From: Vulcanimicrobiota bacterium
Lineage (GTDB): Bacteria; Vulcanimicrobiota; Xenobia; Xenobiales; JADMJV01
DNA length: 42,827 nt
Direction of reading: 5' to 3'
Assembly (NCBI GenBank): GCA_023447635.1
Contig: JAEXNA010000178.1
Coordinates: forward strand, 1-42,827
The notes beneath the pieces are model-generated. The model saw nothing but the letters and a program-made list of their open reading frames with translations. It made no database searches and was not told the DNA's origin. The translations under genes were made by a program, and so were the position numbers. Shown one piece after another: positions 30,758 through 38,718 of the stretch (position 1 is its first letter; the number at the start of each line of letters is the position of its first letter).

Positions 30758-31201
30758 GTGTCGAACGATAGTACTACGAGCCGGCGGGAGATCGAGATCT
30801 TGCTTGTCGAGGACGATGAGATCGACGTCGAGGTTTTGCGTCGGGCTTTCCAGCGCCACGGGCTGACCAACGACCTGGTTGTAGCCGGCGACGGCCCGGA
30901 AGCGTTGGCCTACCTACGCCGGCGCGAGCAAGGGGCGATAGAGAGCGCTCCGGTGCTGGTGCTGCTCGACCTGAACCTGCCCACGATGAGCGGCTTTGAT
31001 GTGCTGCAGCAGGTCCGAGCCGATGCCAACCTGCGGCGCAGCGTCGTGTTCGTACTGTCCACCAGCGAGCGGGAAAAGGACCGCCGACAGGCCTACGACA
31101 TGAATGTCGCGGCCTACCTGGTCAAAGGTCGCGCCGGTCCCGAGTTGGACGACATCTGCCATCTGGTCAGCAGCTACTGCGCGGCCAACCAGTTTCCCTG
31201 A
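30758..31201 (+). CDS. Single-domain response regulator (Rcp1-like)
   Basis: This 147-residue receiver has no output domain. Acidic pocket EDDEID near the start, phospho-acceptor Asp in LLDLNLPTMSG, Thr/Ser in VLSTSE and Lys in YLVKGR are all present. The insert-bearing form with long alpha4 fits Rcp1-type partners of hybrid or phytochrome-like kinases. The GTG start has GGAAG 8 nt upstream. It diverges from the hybrid kinase (178 bp between them) and is followed 82 bp later by a STAS protein, so it may relay from that kinase. Nothing else clear lies in the 178-bp gap. Confidence 0.85.
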   Translation: MSNDSTTSRREIEILLVEDDEIDVEVLRRAFQRHGLTNDLVVAGDGPEALAYLRRREQGAIESAPVLVLLDLNLPTMSGFDVLQQVRADANLRRSVVFVLSTSEREKDRRQAYDMNVAAYLVKGRAGPELDDICHLVSSYCAANQFP

Positions 31202-31283
31202 GTTCTTCAGCGTACTGGGGGAACTTCCGAAGAGGACAAGGTGTCTGAAGGATGGCAGCGGGGCAGATCGGAATGAGCGCAGC

Positions 31284-31604
31284 ATGATAGAGATCGTCGC
31301 GGCGGATGGTGAAGGGGCGACCCCCACCTGCGTGCGCGTCTCCGGTTCGCTCGACGTAGCCTCTCGCGATCAGCTCGAGCAGGCTCTGCAGGGGCTGCTG
31401 GAGACGGGTGTCAGCCAACTGCGGCTGGACCTCAGCGAGGTCGACTATCTGGGGTCGGTGGGTCTGGCCGTACTGATCAACGTCGGCAAGACGCTCCGTC
31501 GCCGAGGCGGCGAACTGCGTATCGTCACCGCCTCGCCGCAGACGCGGCGTCATCTCAAGCTTTTGAACCTGGAGTCGCTGCTGGCTCCCGAGGGGGCCTC
31601 GTGA
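31284..31604 (+). CDS. STAS-domain protein (anti-anti-sigma factor-like)
   Basis: This 106-residue protein is a single STAS domain. The conserved loop is DLSEVDYLGSVGLAVL, where Ser in the DxxGSxGL-type motif is the usual phosphorylation site of SpoIIAA/RsbV proteins. The fold ends LKLLNLESLL. I chose the ATG at 31284 (GGAATGAG upstream). Such proteins sequester anti-sigma kinases, but no RsbW-like kinase is adjacent. Its stop overlaps the next start (GTGA), so it is coupled to the membrane-anchored protein that follows. Confidence 0.82.
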   Translation: MIEIVAADGEGATPTCVRVSGSLDVASRDQLEQALQGLLETGVSQLRLDLSEVDYLGSVGLAVLINVGKTLRRRGGELRIVTASPQTRRHLKLLNLESLLAPEGAS

Positions 31605-32491
31605 AGAAATTCGAAATCTCCAGCCGTGGCTGGGTCATGGTCGCCTTGGCCGGACTGGTGCTGATGTTCGGCGCCGTCAAGGTGGTGCGCGAGCGTCAGC
31701 ACGGTGGACAGGTCGTGGCCGGCGCCGACGGAGGCGAGATCCCCGTCAACACCCTGAGCGACGAACCTCCACCTCCCATGCCAGAGGAGACTCCCCTGAT
31801 GGGCGGTTTGGGCGACGACGGCACGGGCGGTCCGTCGAGCGGTTCGGGCGGCGCCCCGACGGCATCCGGCGGCGAGCCGCCGCTGCAGCTGCCGCTGCCC
31901 TCCGACGGCCCCTCGCCCAGCGCTCCGGCTACGGCCCAGCGGGCTCAGCAGCCGGTCGTCTGGGTCTCCGAAGAAGGCGCCTCGGCCTACGCCCAGCCCG
32001 GCTTCAACATGCCGAAGGTACGACCGCTGAAGAAGTGGGAAGAGCTACAGATCGTGGAAGCCACCCAGGAAGCCTGGGACCGGGTTAGCGACGAGGGCGG
32101 CCAGGAGTTCTGGATCCAGAAGAAGGTCGTGACCGCCATTCGGCCCCAGAACCTTAGCCAGCCCAGCGTGGCGGAAGAAAAGGTCATGGCGTTCTACAAC
32201 CAGGTGGAAGAGGGCGCTCACAGCGACGCCTACACTCTGCTCTCGCCAGACTGGAAACGAGAACTGTCCTTCGACGACTTCGTCACCGGCTACTCGCGCA
32301 CCGACTCGCTGCGCACCGAGATCGTCAACGTCTTCGACCTGGGAGAGGACCGCTATCAGGTGGACGTCTCGATGGAAGCCGTCGAAGAAGGCGACCCCGT
32401 CGACTATCTGGGTATCTACCAGGTAGGCAAAGTCGACGGGAAATGGTACCTCACCTCAGGCAGTCTGAAGCGTCAGGTTCGCGCTCTGTAA
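31601..32491 (+). CDS. Membrane-anchored protein with Pro/Gly-rich linker and two small domains
   Basis: This 296-residue protein has an N-terminal membrane anchor (about residues 9-27), then a low-complexity Gly/Pro/Ser linker (about 45-115). An SH3-like stretch (WVSEEGASAYAQPGF to FWIQKKVV, about 120-175) and an NTF2-like domain (VMAFYNQVEEG to WYLTSGSL, about 190-290) follow. The layout suggests an extracytoplasmic sensor or cell-wall-associated protein. The GTG start overlaps the STAS stop, which links it to partner-switching signalling. No specific family is recognised. Confidence 0.7.
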   Translation: MKKFEISSRGWVMVALAGLVLMFGAVKVVRERQHGGQVVAGADGGEIPVNTLSDEPPPPMPEETPLMGGLGDDGTGGPSSGSGGAPTASGGEPPLQLPLPSDGPSPSAPATAQRAQQPVVWVSEEGASAYAQPGFNMPKVRPLKKWEELQIVEATQEAWDRVSDEGGQEFWIQKKVVTAIRPQNLSQPSVAEEKVMAFYNQVEEGAHSDAYTLLSPDWKRELSFDDFVTGYSRTDSLRTEIVNVFDLGEDRYQVDVSMEAVEEGDPVDYLGIYQVGKVDGKWYLTSGSLKRQVRAL

Positions 32492-32522
32492 CTCTGCTCC
32501 ACGGCTGTCCGGCTGCCCAGAA

Positions 32523-33383
32523 TCAGGCGCGCTTGGCGCGGCTCTGGGCGACGCCGTAGAGAAAGCGGCGACGATAGGCGTGGAACGCCGCTTGTCCTAC
32601 ATCGTCGAGAAGTTGACGGTTGATCACGGCGCCTACGGCGCCTCCCACCAGGGCCACGGTTTGCGCCGCTTTGCGAGTGACCAGGGTGGCGGCCAGTTTC
32701 TTGGCCAGTTGCTGGACCGACTTGGCCAGCATCGTGCGCTGAAGGTCCTCACTGGAAGCTTGCTGGTCGTCGTTTTCGCCTTCGACCGCGTCGAGTTCCA
32801 TCAGGGCGCAGCGACGGTCTCGCCACTCCAGGTGGTGGCCGGCGTTGACGACCTGCAGCAGATAGCGTCGTTCGGCGTCGTTGTCGGCGGGGTAGCCGAA
32901 GCAGATGGCGACCTGATGGACGGTGCGGAAGAGCAGGAAGTACAGGGTCGGAATGTCGGCCAGCAGTCCGGGGGCGCCCCCCAGACCGGTCAGGCCGCCC
33001 TGCACCGTAGCCATCCCTTTGGCTGTGGAGAGTCGCTCCCTGGCCAGGGTCTGGAGCAGTTCCAGATCGACGCTGAAGATGCGCTCCCAGGGATCGAGTT
33101 CCTGACCGCTTCGCGCGCAGATCAGATCGACCAGGTCGCGCGGATAGTCGCCCGCTTCGGCGCCGGTCGCCACAGATTGCAGAACGCCGTGAAGCGAGCG
33201 CGTCACGGCGTCCTGAAACCCTTGCGGCGTGGCCCGGACCAGCGCGTCGAGAGGACGGCTGACCCGGGAGAGGGTTTTGCGCAAGCGGCCGTCCGGCCGC
33301 TGGAAGAAGTCTTCGCTGTCGGCCAGGGCGGCCTGCTCGGCGGCCGTCAGGCGGGCTATCCAGGCTCGGTCCTGACGCGGCAC
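32523..33383 (-). CDS. EcsC-family protein
   Basis: This 286-residue protein matches the EcsC family pattern: an N-terminal helical region, then KGMATVQGGLTGLGGAPGLLADIPTLYFLLFRTVHQVAICFGY (quoted in part: GGLTGLGGAPGLLADIP), and a C-terminal VALVGGAVGAVINRQ segment that may dip into the membrane. Family function is poorly understood; Bacillus EcsC sits beside an ABC transporter that affects secretion and proteolysis. It lies 3 bp downstream of the stop-side neighbour at 33387-33815 on the same strand and is likely co-transcribed with it. Confidence 0.82.
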   Translation of the reverse strand: MPRQDRAWIARLTAAEQAALADSEDFFQRPDGRLRKTLSRVSRPLDALVRATPQGFQDAVTRSLHGVLQSVATGAEAGDYPRDLVDLICARSGQELDPWERIFSVDLELLQTLARERLSTAKGMATVQGGLTGLGGAPGLLADIPTLYFLLFRTVHQVAICFGYPADNDAERRYLLQVVNAGHHLEWRDRRCALMELDAVEGENDDQQASSEDLQRTMLAKSVQQLAKKLAATLVTRKAAQTVALVGGAVGAVINRQLLDDVGQAAFHAYRRRFLYGVAQSRAKRA

Positions 33384-33386
33384 CGG

Positions 33387-33815
33387 CTATTCCAGAGGGC
33401 CCTCGAGCACGGCGAACATTCCGGTGTCGTCCTTTTCCCCGTTGGGGTACTCATAGATCACCACTTTGTCCCATTCGCCGCCGAACGGCTCTTTGAGTTT
33501 GGTGTCGAACTTGAACTCGCCGTCACCGAACGAGCGGCGGGTCGGCCGCTCGGTCATCGGCTGCTTGGTCTCGCCGGCGACCAGGTAGACGGCGTAGTAG
33601 GTGTCGGGGTTCAAATGGTTGGCGCCCGCCATGAACTTGTCGGGAATGATGCGCACCCAGCCGTAGCTCTTGGCGTTCTCGTCGAGCGGCTTGAGGTTCA
33701 CCTTGATGGTGTCGTCCTCGGGCGGGGCGGAAGCGCCGGCTCCGCCTCCCATGGCGTTGACGGCGATGGTGGCCGCCAGCAGCAGCATTCCGAGATAGAG
33801 TGAGACTCGTTTCAT
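33387..33815 (-). CDS. Small secreted protein of unknown function
   Basis: This 142-residue protein has a clear signal peptide (MKRVSLYLGMLLLAATIAVNAMG, about 23 residues) and a mature part rich in charged and aromatic residues. The RIIPDKFMAG, YYAVYLVAGE and DKVVIYEYP segments look like strands of a small beta-sandwich. AAGGA lies 12 nt before the ATG, a rather long spacing. It is followed by ecsC on the same strand. A perfect GCGCCT-TTC-AGGCGC hairpin (33849-33863) lies in its upstream region. No family is recognised. Confidence 0.7.
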   Translation of the reverse strand: MKRVSLYLGMLLLAATIAVNAMGGGAGASAPPEDDTIKVNLKPLDENAKSYGWVRIIPDKFMAGANHLNPDTYYAVYLVAGETKQPMTERPTRRSFGDGEFKFDTKLKEPFGGEWDKVVIYEYPNGEKDDTGMFAVLEGPLE

Positions 33816-34046
33816 GAGCGGTTAAAGTTCCTTCGAGGCGTGGTTGTTGCGCCTTTCAGGCGCCTTCGTAGAGAGGGTGACTTCGCGAGCGTAGCCGGAC
33901 TCCCTGGTCCGCCCAGTGTAGGGGGAAATTGCAACGCTTTCAAGTCGCCTCCTGGGTGGATTTCTCCCGCCTATTTTCACGGTTTTCTAGGAGGATTCAT
34001 GCGAAGGGAGGGAAAGCAGAGCCCAAGCTCAACGGAGGACTTCAAA

Positions 34047-34226
34047 ATGTTAGAGACTATCGCACCGCTCGCCTTCGGGCCTATCGGTGGAATCGATGCC
34101 AGCGTGGCCGTGTTCTGGGTGGTGGTATGGACCATCGTGCTCGGCGGACTGCTGTACGGATCGGTCATCTTCTTCCCGCAGTGGGTGGATATGAGCGATG
34201 TCGAGGACCCTCACGCACACCATTAG
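34047..34226 (+). CDS. Small single-span membrane protein
   Basis: This 59-residue protein has one strong membrane segment (about residues 18-40), a short hydrophobic N-terminus and an acidic C-terminus ending DVEDPHAHH, whose histidines could bind metal. GGAGG lies 8 nt before the ATG at 34047. An in-frame ATG at 33999 has its own TAGGAGG 4 nt upstream and would add 16 polar residues. The next gene is about 100 bp downstream. Size and layout recall small accessory subunits of respiratory enzymes, but no oxidase gene is adjacent. Confidence 0.6.
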   Translation: MLETIAPLAFGPIGGIDASVAVFWVVVWTIVLGGLLYGSVIFFPQWVDMSDVEDPHAHH

Positions 34227-34324
34227 TGCGTATTGGCTTCTCGAGCCTCGGAGGGGGCGCCCCAAGCCGGGCGGCCCCTTCTTGCATGAATCCGGCGGTT
34301 CGTCCGCCTTGCCAAGGAGTTCCG

Positions 34325-34741
34325 ATGATCGACGAGATCGCACATATCGCCATTGCGGTGACCTCTCTCGAAGACGCGCTGCCCTTCTATAGGGACACCC
34401 TGGGCCTGACCCTGGAGGCGATCGAAGAGGTGCCGACCCAAAAAGTGCGCGTCGCCATCCTGAAGGTCGGCCACAGTCATTTCGAACTGCTCGAGCCGAC
34501 CTCCGAGGACTCGCCGATCTCGAAGTTTCTGCAGACCCGAGGCCCCGGCTTGCACCACGTGGCGCTGACCACCACCCGACTGGCCGAACGGCTCGACGGC
34601 CTGAAGGAGCGCTCGGTGCCGCTGATCGACCAGGCGCCTCGCCCCGGGGCCGAAGGCAAAGAGATCGCTTTTCTGCATCCCAAGGCCAGCGGTGGAGTGC
34701 TGCTGGAACTGTGCGCTGAAGGCGGCGAGGCGGTTTCGTGA
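34325..34741 (+). CDS. mce: Methylmalonyl-CoA epimerase
   Basis: This 138-residue vicinal-oxygen-chelate enzyme interconverts (S)- and (R)-methylmalonyl-CoA, feeding or draining the B12-dependent methylmalonyl-CoA mutase. Two paired beta-alpha-beta repeats carry the metal ligands in AHIAIAV (His7), HFELLEP, LHHVALTT and LLELCAE. AAGGAG precedes the ATG at 34325 by about 6 nt. It overlaps the next start by one base (TGATG). The mutase is not in the window; its presence elsewhere would fit the cobalamin riboswitches here. Confidence 0.92.
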   Translation: MIDEIAHIAIAVTSLEDALPFYRDTLGLTLEAIEEVPTQKVRVAILKVGHSHFELLEPTSEDSPISKFLQTRGPGLHHVALTTTRLAERLDGLKERSVPLIDQAPRPGAEGKEIAFLHPKASGGVLLELCAEGGEAVS

Positions 34742-35436
34742 TGGACGCTTGGAAGGCCGCCGTGGGGAAAGCGTTCCCCGAAGGGCACGCCCCGGGGTTT
34801 CCCGGCTATCCGCTGCTGGGGGGCGAACTCGCCCAGGAAATGGCAGGGAATCCGGCGCCCTGGCGGTTACGCTTGACCTTGCGTACGGCTTTCGAGGCCG
34901 ACCAACTCGAAGCGCTGCTCGAGGACGTCGAAGAGGTTCATCTGCTCGACGCCGCTGGGGCGCTCGCTCCGACCGTAGGTTCGCGAGAGCTATACGGCGA
35001 AGGCGGGAGCTGGACGGTGCGTAGCGCCGAAGAGACCGCCCTGGGGCCGCTGTCCGGCGAGAAGGTGTTCTGGACAGGGCCAGCCGGAGACCGGTTGGAG
35101 CAGACGGTGGTGGCTGACGGGATGGTGCTGAGAAACCTCGCGCTGTTGCGCACGGCCCGCACCGAGCAGCCGGACGTTTCGCGCTGGTTGGTCAGTTCGG
35201 CCGTTTCGGCCGAAGGCGAGACGGAGGGGCTGATCGCCGACACCCTGGCCTACTGGACTGGCGCCGTCGGCGGCGCCGACGTCCTGGAAGTTGCTCAGCG
35301 GCCGGGCGAAGCGTTCGAAACGATCTGGGCCCGCGTCAACATCTGTCGCCTTCTTCGTTGGGAGGCCGCGCTAGGCCAGCCGGGCGACGCGTTGGCGGGA
35401 GCAGGACTGTTTCAGAGCCTGAGCTCGGCCCGATAG
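34741..35436 (+). CDS. Hypothetical acidic protein coupled to mce
   Basis: This 231-residue soluble, acidic protein is of unknown function. No signal peptide, membrane span or catalytic motif is recognised. A region of alternating strands (WRLRLTLRTAF, VEEVHLLDAAG, TQ-rich turns) is followed by a helical C-terminal part (AYWTGAVGG onward). The ATG at 34741 overlaps the mce stop (TGATG); a GTG one codon earlier is an alternative. The overlap implies co-expression with methylmalonyl-CoA epimerase, but a joint function cannot be inferred. Confidence 0.65.
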   Translation: MDAWKAAVGKAFPEGHAPGFPGYPLLGGELAQEMAGNPAPWRLRLTLRTAFEADQLEALLEDVEEVHLLDAAGALAPTVGSRELYGEGGSWTVRSAEETALGPLSGEKVFWTGPAGDRLEQTVVADGMVLRNLALLRTARTEQPDVSRWLVSSAVSAEGETEGLIADTLAYWTGAVGGADVLEVAQRPGEAFETIWARVNICRLLRWEAALGQPGDALAGAGLFQSLSSAR

Positions 35437-35465
35437 CCGCGACGGGGCGGTAGACTTGGAATTGA

Positions 35466-38036
35466 ATGAGCCAATTACAGGGTGATCACAGGTTGAGCGG
35501 GAAGAGACCCCCCGTGAATCGGGGTCGCCGAAAAGATCTCATAGTACTGCTCATCCTACTGGTGGGCATAGGTTTGTCGTGCGCTCTGTCCTATTCGCTG
35601 CAGCAGTGGCTCAGTGAACGAGAAGCGGGAAGCTCGATTCGGGCTGCCGAGTCGTGGGGGCATCGCATCGGGCAGGAGCTGCGCAACGACGAGAACCAGT
35701 TGGGCACTATCGCTACAGTGTTTGCTCAGGTTCCCAAGGTCGAGCCGCCGCTCTTTGCTTCGGTGGTGCGCAACATTTCGACCGACGACTCCATCGCCGC
35801 CGTCGCCTGGGCTCCCGAGGTCACCGATAAGAACCTGGGATCTTTCATCGAGCAGTACGGCCGATTCGGATTCGACCAGGCGACTCTGGCCAATCGGATC
35901 CTCGAATTCGAGCGTCTCTTTCCTATCGCGATGGCGTCGGGAAGCTCCACCCATCTTCAGCAAAGCCTCGAGCTGAACACTCAGCCGACCCTGGCCGAAG
36001 GGCTGGAGAAGGCGCTCGAGCAGGCTCGTATGGTTCCCGTGCTGGTCTCCGAGGGCGGCGGTCGGTTCAGCCTGAACCTGCTCAACCCCGTCGTCATCGA
36101 CAACGGCGACGGGCTGGGTGTGCTGGTAGCCCAACTCGACCTCTCTCGTCTGGTCGCTCGGGCCCGCGGCGAGCTGGGCGGGTCGCTCTCCGTGCGGCTG
36201 TTCGACCTGGCTAACAGCGACCCCGCGGCGCCGGCGCTTTGGAACGACGGCGCTACGGCGACCGCCAGCACCCACGAGATCGCTTCGGTTCCGCTGAGCC
36301 TGGGCGACCAGCGCTGGACGGCCCGTTTCTACTCGAACGACGAGCTTCCGGCCGTGACCTGGGAGGCCGCCCTGGCGGGGCTGCTCGGTCTTGCCTCGAC
36401 GCTGTCGATGGTGGCCTACTGTCGCTCGCTCTTTGCTTCGGCGGCCGAGCATCAGGACAAGGCTGACGAAAGCGCTCAGACCCTCAAGGTCAAAGAGCAA
36501 GCCTACAAAGACTCTATGCACCGGCTGGAAAAAGCCGAAGAGCGTTACCGCGACCTGTTCGAAAAGAGCCAGGCGCTGATCTGGACCCAGGACGTCAACG
36601 GTGTCCTGCAGTCCCTGAATCCGGCTTCGGCGGATTCGTTGGGCTATCAAACCGGCGAGATGAAGGGCCGCAGCCTGAAAGACTTCATCATCCCGACCGA
36701 ACGGCACACTTTCCCTCAGTACCTGGACCGCTGTCGTAATCAGGAGACCTCGAAAGGTCTGCTTCGGCTGTACACCAAGAACGGGGCGACTCGTTTCTGG
36801 ATGTACCAGACCAGCCTGACTGAGGAAGGCGGCGACATTTCGGTGCGTTGCCACGCTCTGGACGTGACGGAGAGCCAGCAGGCCGAGCGCGAACTCGAGC
36901 GCCTGTCTCGACGGAACGAACTGATCCTCGAGTCGGTGGGAGAAGGCGTCTACGGGATCAACCTGGCCGGGGAATGCAGCTTCGTCAACCCGGCCGCGCT
37001 GAAGTTCACCGGGCACTCGCGGGAAGAGTTGATGAAAGCCGTGCACACCATGCACGAAATCCTCCAGCCCAACCGCGAAGACGGTTCTCCTTATCCGTGG
37101 GAAGAGTCGCCCACCTATGCCACGCTCAACGACGGCGAGATCCGACGGGTCAAGGCCGAGACCATGTGGCGCAAGGACGGAACCCGATTCCCGGTCGACT
37201 ACGTGGTCACTCCGATCGTCGAAGACGACGAGCGGATCCTGGGCGCGGTCGTCACCTTCCAGGACGTCACCGAGCGCCGCGCCATCGAACAGATGAAGAA
37301 CGAGTTTATCTCGATCGTCAGCCACGAACTGCGTACCCCGCTGACCTCCATTCGCGGGTCGCTCGGACTGCTGGCCTCGGGGCTGCTCAAAAAGTTCCCC
37401 GACAAGGCGGACAAGATGCTGAAGATCGCGGTCGAAAACACCGACCGCCTGGTCCGCCTGATCAACGACATTCTCGACATCGAGCGTCTGGAGTCCGGCA
37501 AAGTCACCGTCGAGCAGCAAGAGTGCGACCTGGCCGGCTTGATGCTGGGCGCCAGTGAAACGATGCAGGCGATGGCCAACGACAACGGCGTGAAACTCGT
37601 GGTCGAGCCGTTCCAAACCAAAGTTTGGGCCGACTCGGACCGCTGCCTTCAGGTTCTCACCAATCTGCTTTCTAACGCCATCAAGTTCTCGAATCGGGAC
37701 GGCGAGGTCAAACTGTTTGTCGAGTCCGTGGAGGACGAAGGCAAAGGCGGCTGGGTCAAGATTTCGGTCAAGGACAACGGTCGCGGTATCCCGCCCGAAG
37801 CGGTTTCGAAGATCTTCGAGCGCTTTGGTCAGGTCGACGCTTCGGACTCTCGCGAAAAGGGCGGCACCGGGCTGGGACTGCCGATCTGCAAAACCATTGT
37901 CGAGCAGCACGGCGGTATGCTGTGGGTCGAGAGCGAAGTGGGCAAAGGCAGTACCTTCCTGTTCACCCTGCCCACCGAGCCTTCCGACGCGAACGCCAGC
38001 GAAGCCGCCGCCGAACCGGCCGAAGCCGCGACCTAA
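35466..38036 (+). CDS. CHASE-PAS-PAS sensor histidine kinase
   Basis: This 856-residue inner-membrane kinase has a first span (about residues 26-47), a CHASE-type extracytoplasmic sensor (about 48-290), a second span (about 300-322) and a coiled coil. Two PAS domains follow (about 365-480 and 490-620). HisKA has the phospho-acceptor in SIVSHELRTPLTSIRG near residue 620, and HATPase_c has NLLSNAIKFS, DNGRGIPP and GTGLGLPI. An Ala/Glu-rich tail ends the chain. CHASE domains bind small ligands such as cytokinins or peptides; the ligand here is unknown. It stands alone with no adjacent response-regulator gene. Cognate regulators could be the stand-alone receivers in this region. Confidence 0.88.
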   Translation: MSQLQGDHRLSGKRPPVNRGRRKDLIVLLILLVGIGLSCALSYSLQQWLSEREAGSSIRAAESWGHRIGQELRNDENQLGTIATVFAQVPKVEPPLFASVVRNISTDDSIAAVAWAPEVTDKNLGSFIEQYGRFGFDQATLANRILEFERLFPIAMASGSSTHLQQSLELNTQPTLAEGLEKALEQARMVPVLVSEGGGRFSLNLLNPVVIDNGDGLGVLVAQLDLSRLVARARGELGGSLSVRLFDLANSDPAAPALWNDGATATASTHEIASVPLSLGDQRWTARFYSNDELPAVTWEAALAGLLGLASTLSMVAYCRSLFASAAEHQDKADESAQTLKVKEQAYKDSMHRLEKAEERYRDLFEKSQALIWTQDVNGVLQSLNPASADSLGYQTGEMKGRSLKDFIIPTERHTFPQYLDRCRNQETSKGLLRLYTKNGATRFWMYQTSLTEEGGDISVRCHALDVTESQQAERELERLSRRNELILESVGEGVYGINLAGECSFVNPAALKFTGHSREELMKAVHTMHEILQPNREDGSPYPWEESPTYATLNDGEIRRVKAETMWRKDGTRFPVDYVVTPIVEDDERILGAVVTFQDVTERRAIEQMKNEFISIVSHELRTPLTSIRGSLGLLASGLLKKFPDKADKMLKIAVENTDRLVRLINDILDIERLESGKVTVEQQECDLAGLMLGASETMQAMANDNGVKLVVEPFQTKVWADSDRCLQVLTNLLSNAIKFSNRDGEVKLFVESVEDEGKGGWVKISVKDNGRGIPPEAVSKIFERFGQVDASDSREKGGTGLGLPICKTIVEQHGGMLWVESEVGKGSTFLFTLPTEPSDANASEAAAEPAEAAT

Positions 38037-38064
38037 GAACGTCAGCGCCGCTCTTCGAGTCGCT

Positions 38065-38526
38065 TCAGCAGTGGCCGCCGGGCTGGACCAGGCGAAGGCC
38101 GCCGTCCGGGCGGGGTGGGGAAGCCGTCCAGGCTCGTCGAGTTCGGCGCAACTGACGGAACCAGGCAAAGCGCGACACCTTCTCGGGAAGGTTCAGGCGC
38201 AGCACGACCGAGTTGCCGCCCCGGCGGCAGCGCCGACTCGACAGCACGGTGGCTTGAACCTCGTCGAGCAAAAGCGACGGGGCCGAGCCGACCTTGACCG
38301 GCCGGACCCGCACGGAGCGACCGGACAGCAGCGGGCGGTCGATGTACAGGCGCATCTCCTGGCCCGACAGCTGGCGCAGCTCGGCCCGGCCGCGCTGTCC
38401 GCCAGATTCCCAGGTGACGGGGCAGCGACAGATAAAGCGAAGCTCTTCGGGCTCGCTTCTTGCGAAGAGGGGCCGAGGGCGAAACCGGGCCAGCGCACCG
38501 GCGATCTTTTGCCAGAGTCGGTTCAT
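38065..38526 (-). CDS. PilZ-domain-like protein
   Basis: This 153-residue protein has a basic N-terminus (MNRLWQKIAGALARFRPR). A single beta-rich domain follows: RCPVTWESGGQRGRAELRQLSG onward, with MRLYIDRPLLSGRSVRVRP and the later LRLNLPEKV. This pattern resembles PilZ c-di-GMP-binding domains, but I do not see an unambiguous RxxxR plus D/NxSxxG pair, so binding may be lost or the family wrong. It converges on the CHASE kinase (28 bp between stops). The c-di-GMP link is inference only. Confidence 0.5.
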   Translation of the reverse strand: MNRLWQKIAGALARFRPRPLFARSEPEELRFICRCPVTWESGGQRGRAELRQLSGQEMRLYIDRPLLSGRSVRVRPVKVGSAPSLLLDEVQATVLSSRRCRRGGNSVVLRLNLPEKVSRFAWFRQLRRTRRAWTASPPRPDGGLRLVQPGGHC

Positions 38527-38718
38527 AAAAGTGGACCTCTTAAAAGCGGATCTCTCCTATTTTCCCTCTTGATTGATTACCTCTGAGCGACTCGTGATCC
38601 TTCTCTCTGGCATTAACAGGGGCAAATTGGGGCAGGATGCCGGGTCTTCCCCGATCGAGGCGTCGAGGAATTCTTCGTCCGAGATCAAAGAGGCGCTTTA
38701 CGTGTGTAGGTGGGAATT

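Noticed and set aside
35556..38168. 870-residue minus-strand frame opposite the CHASE kinase
   Set aside because: It is a shadow of the plus-strand kinase, which carries all expected motifs in order.
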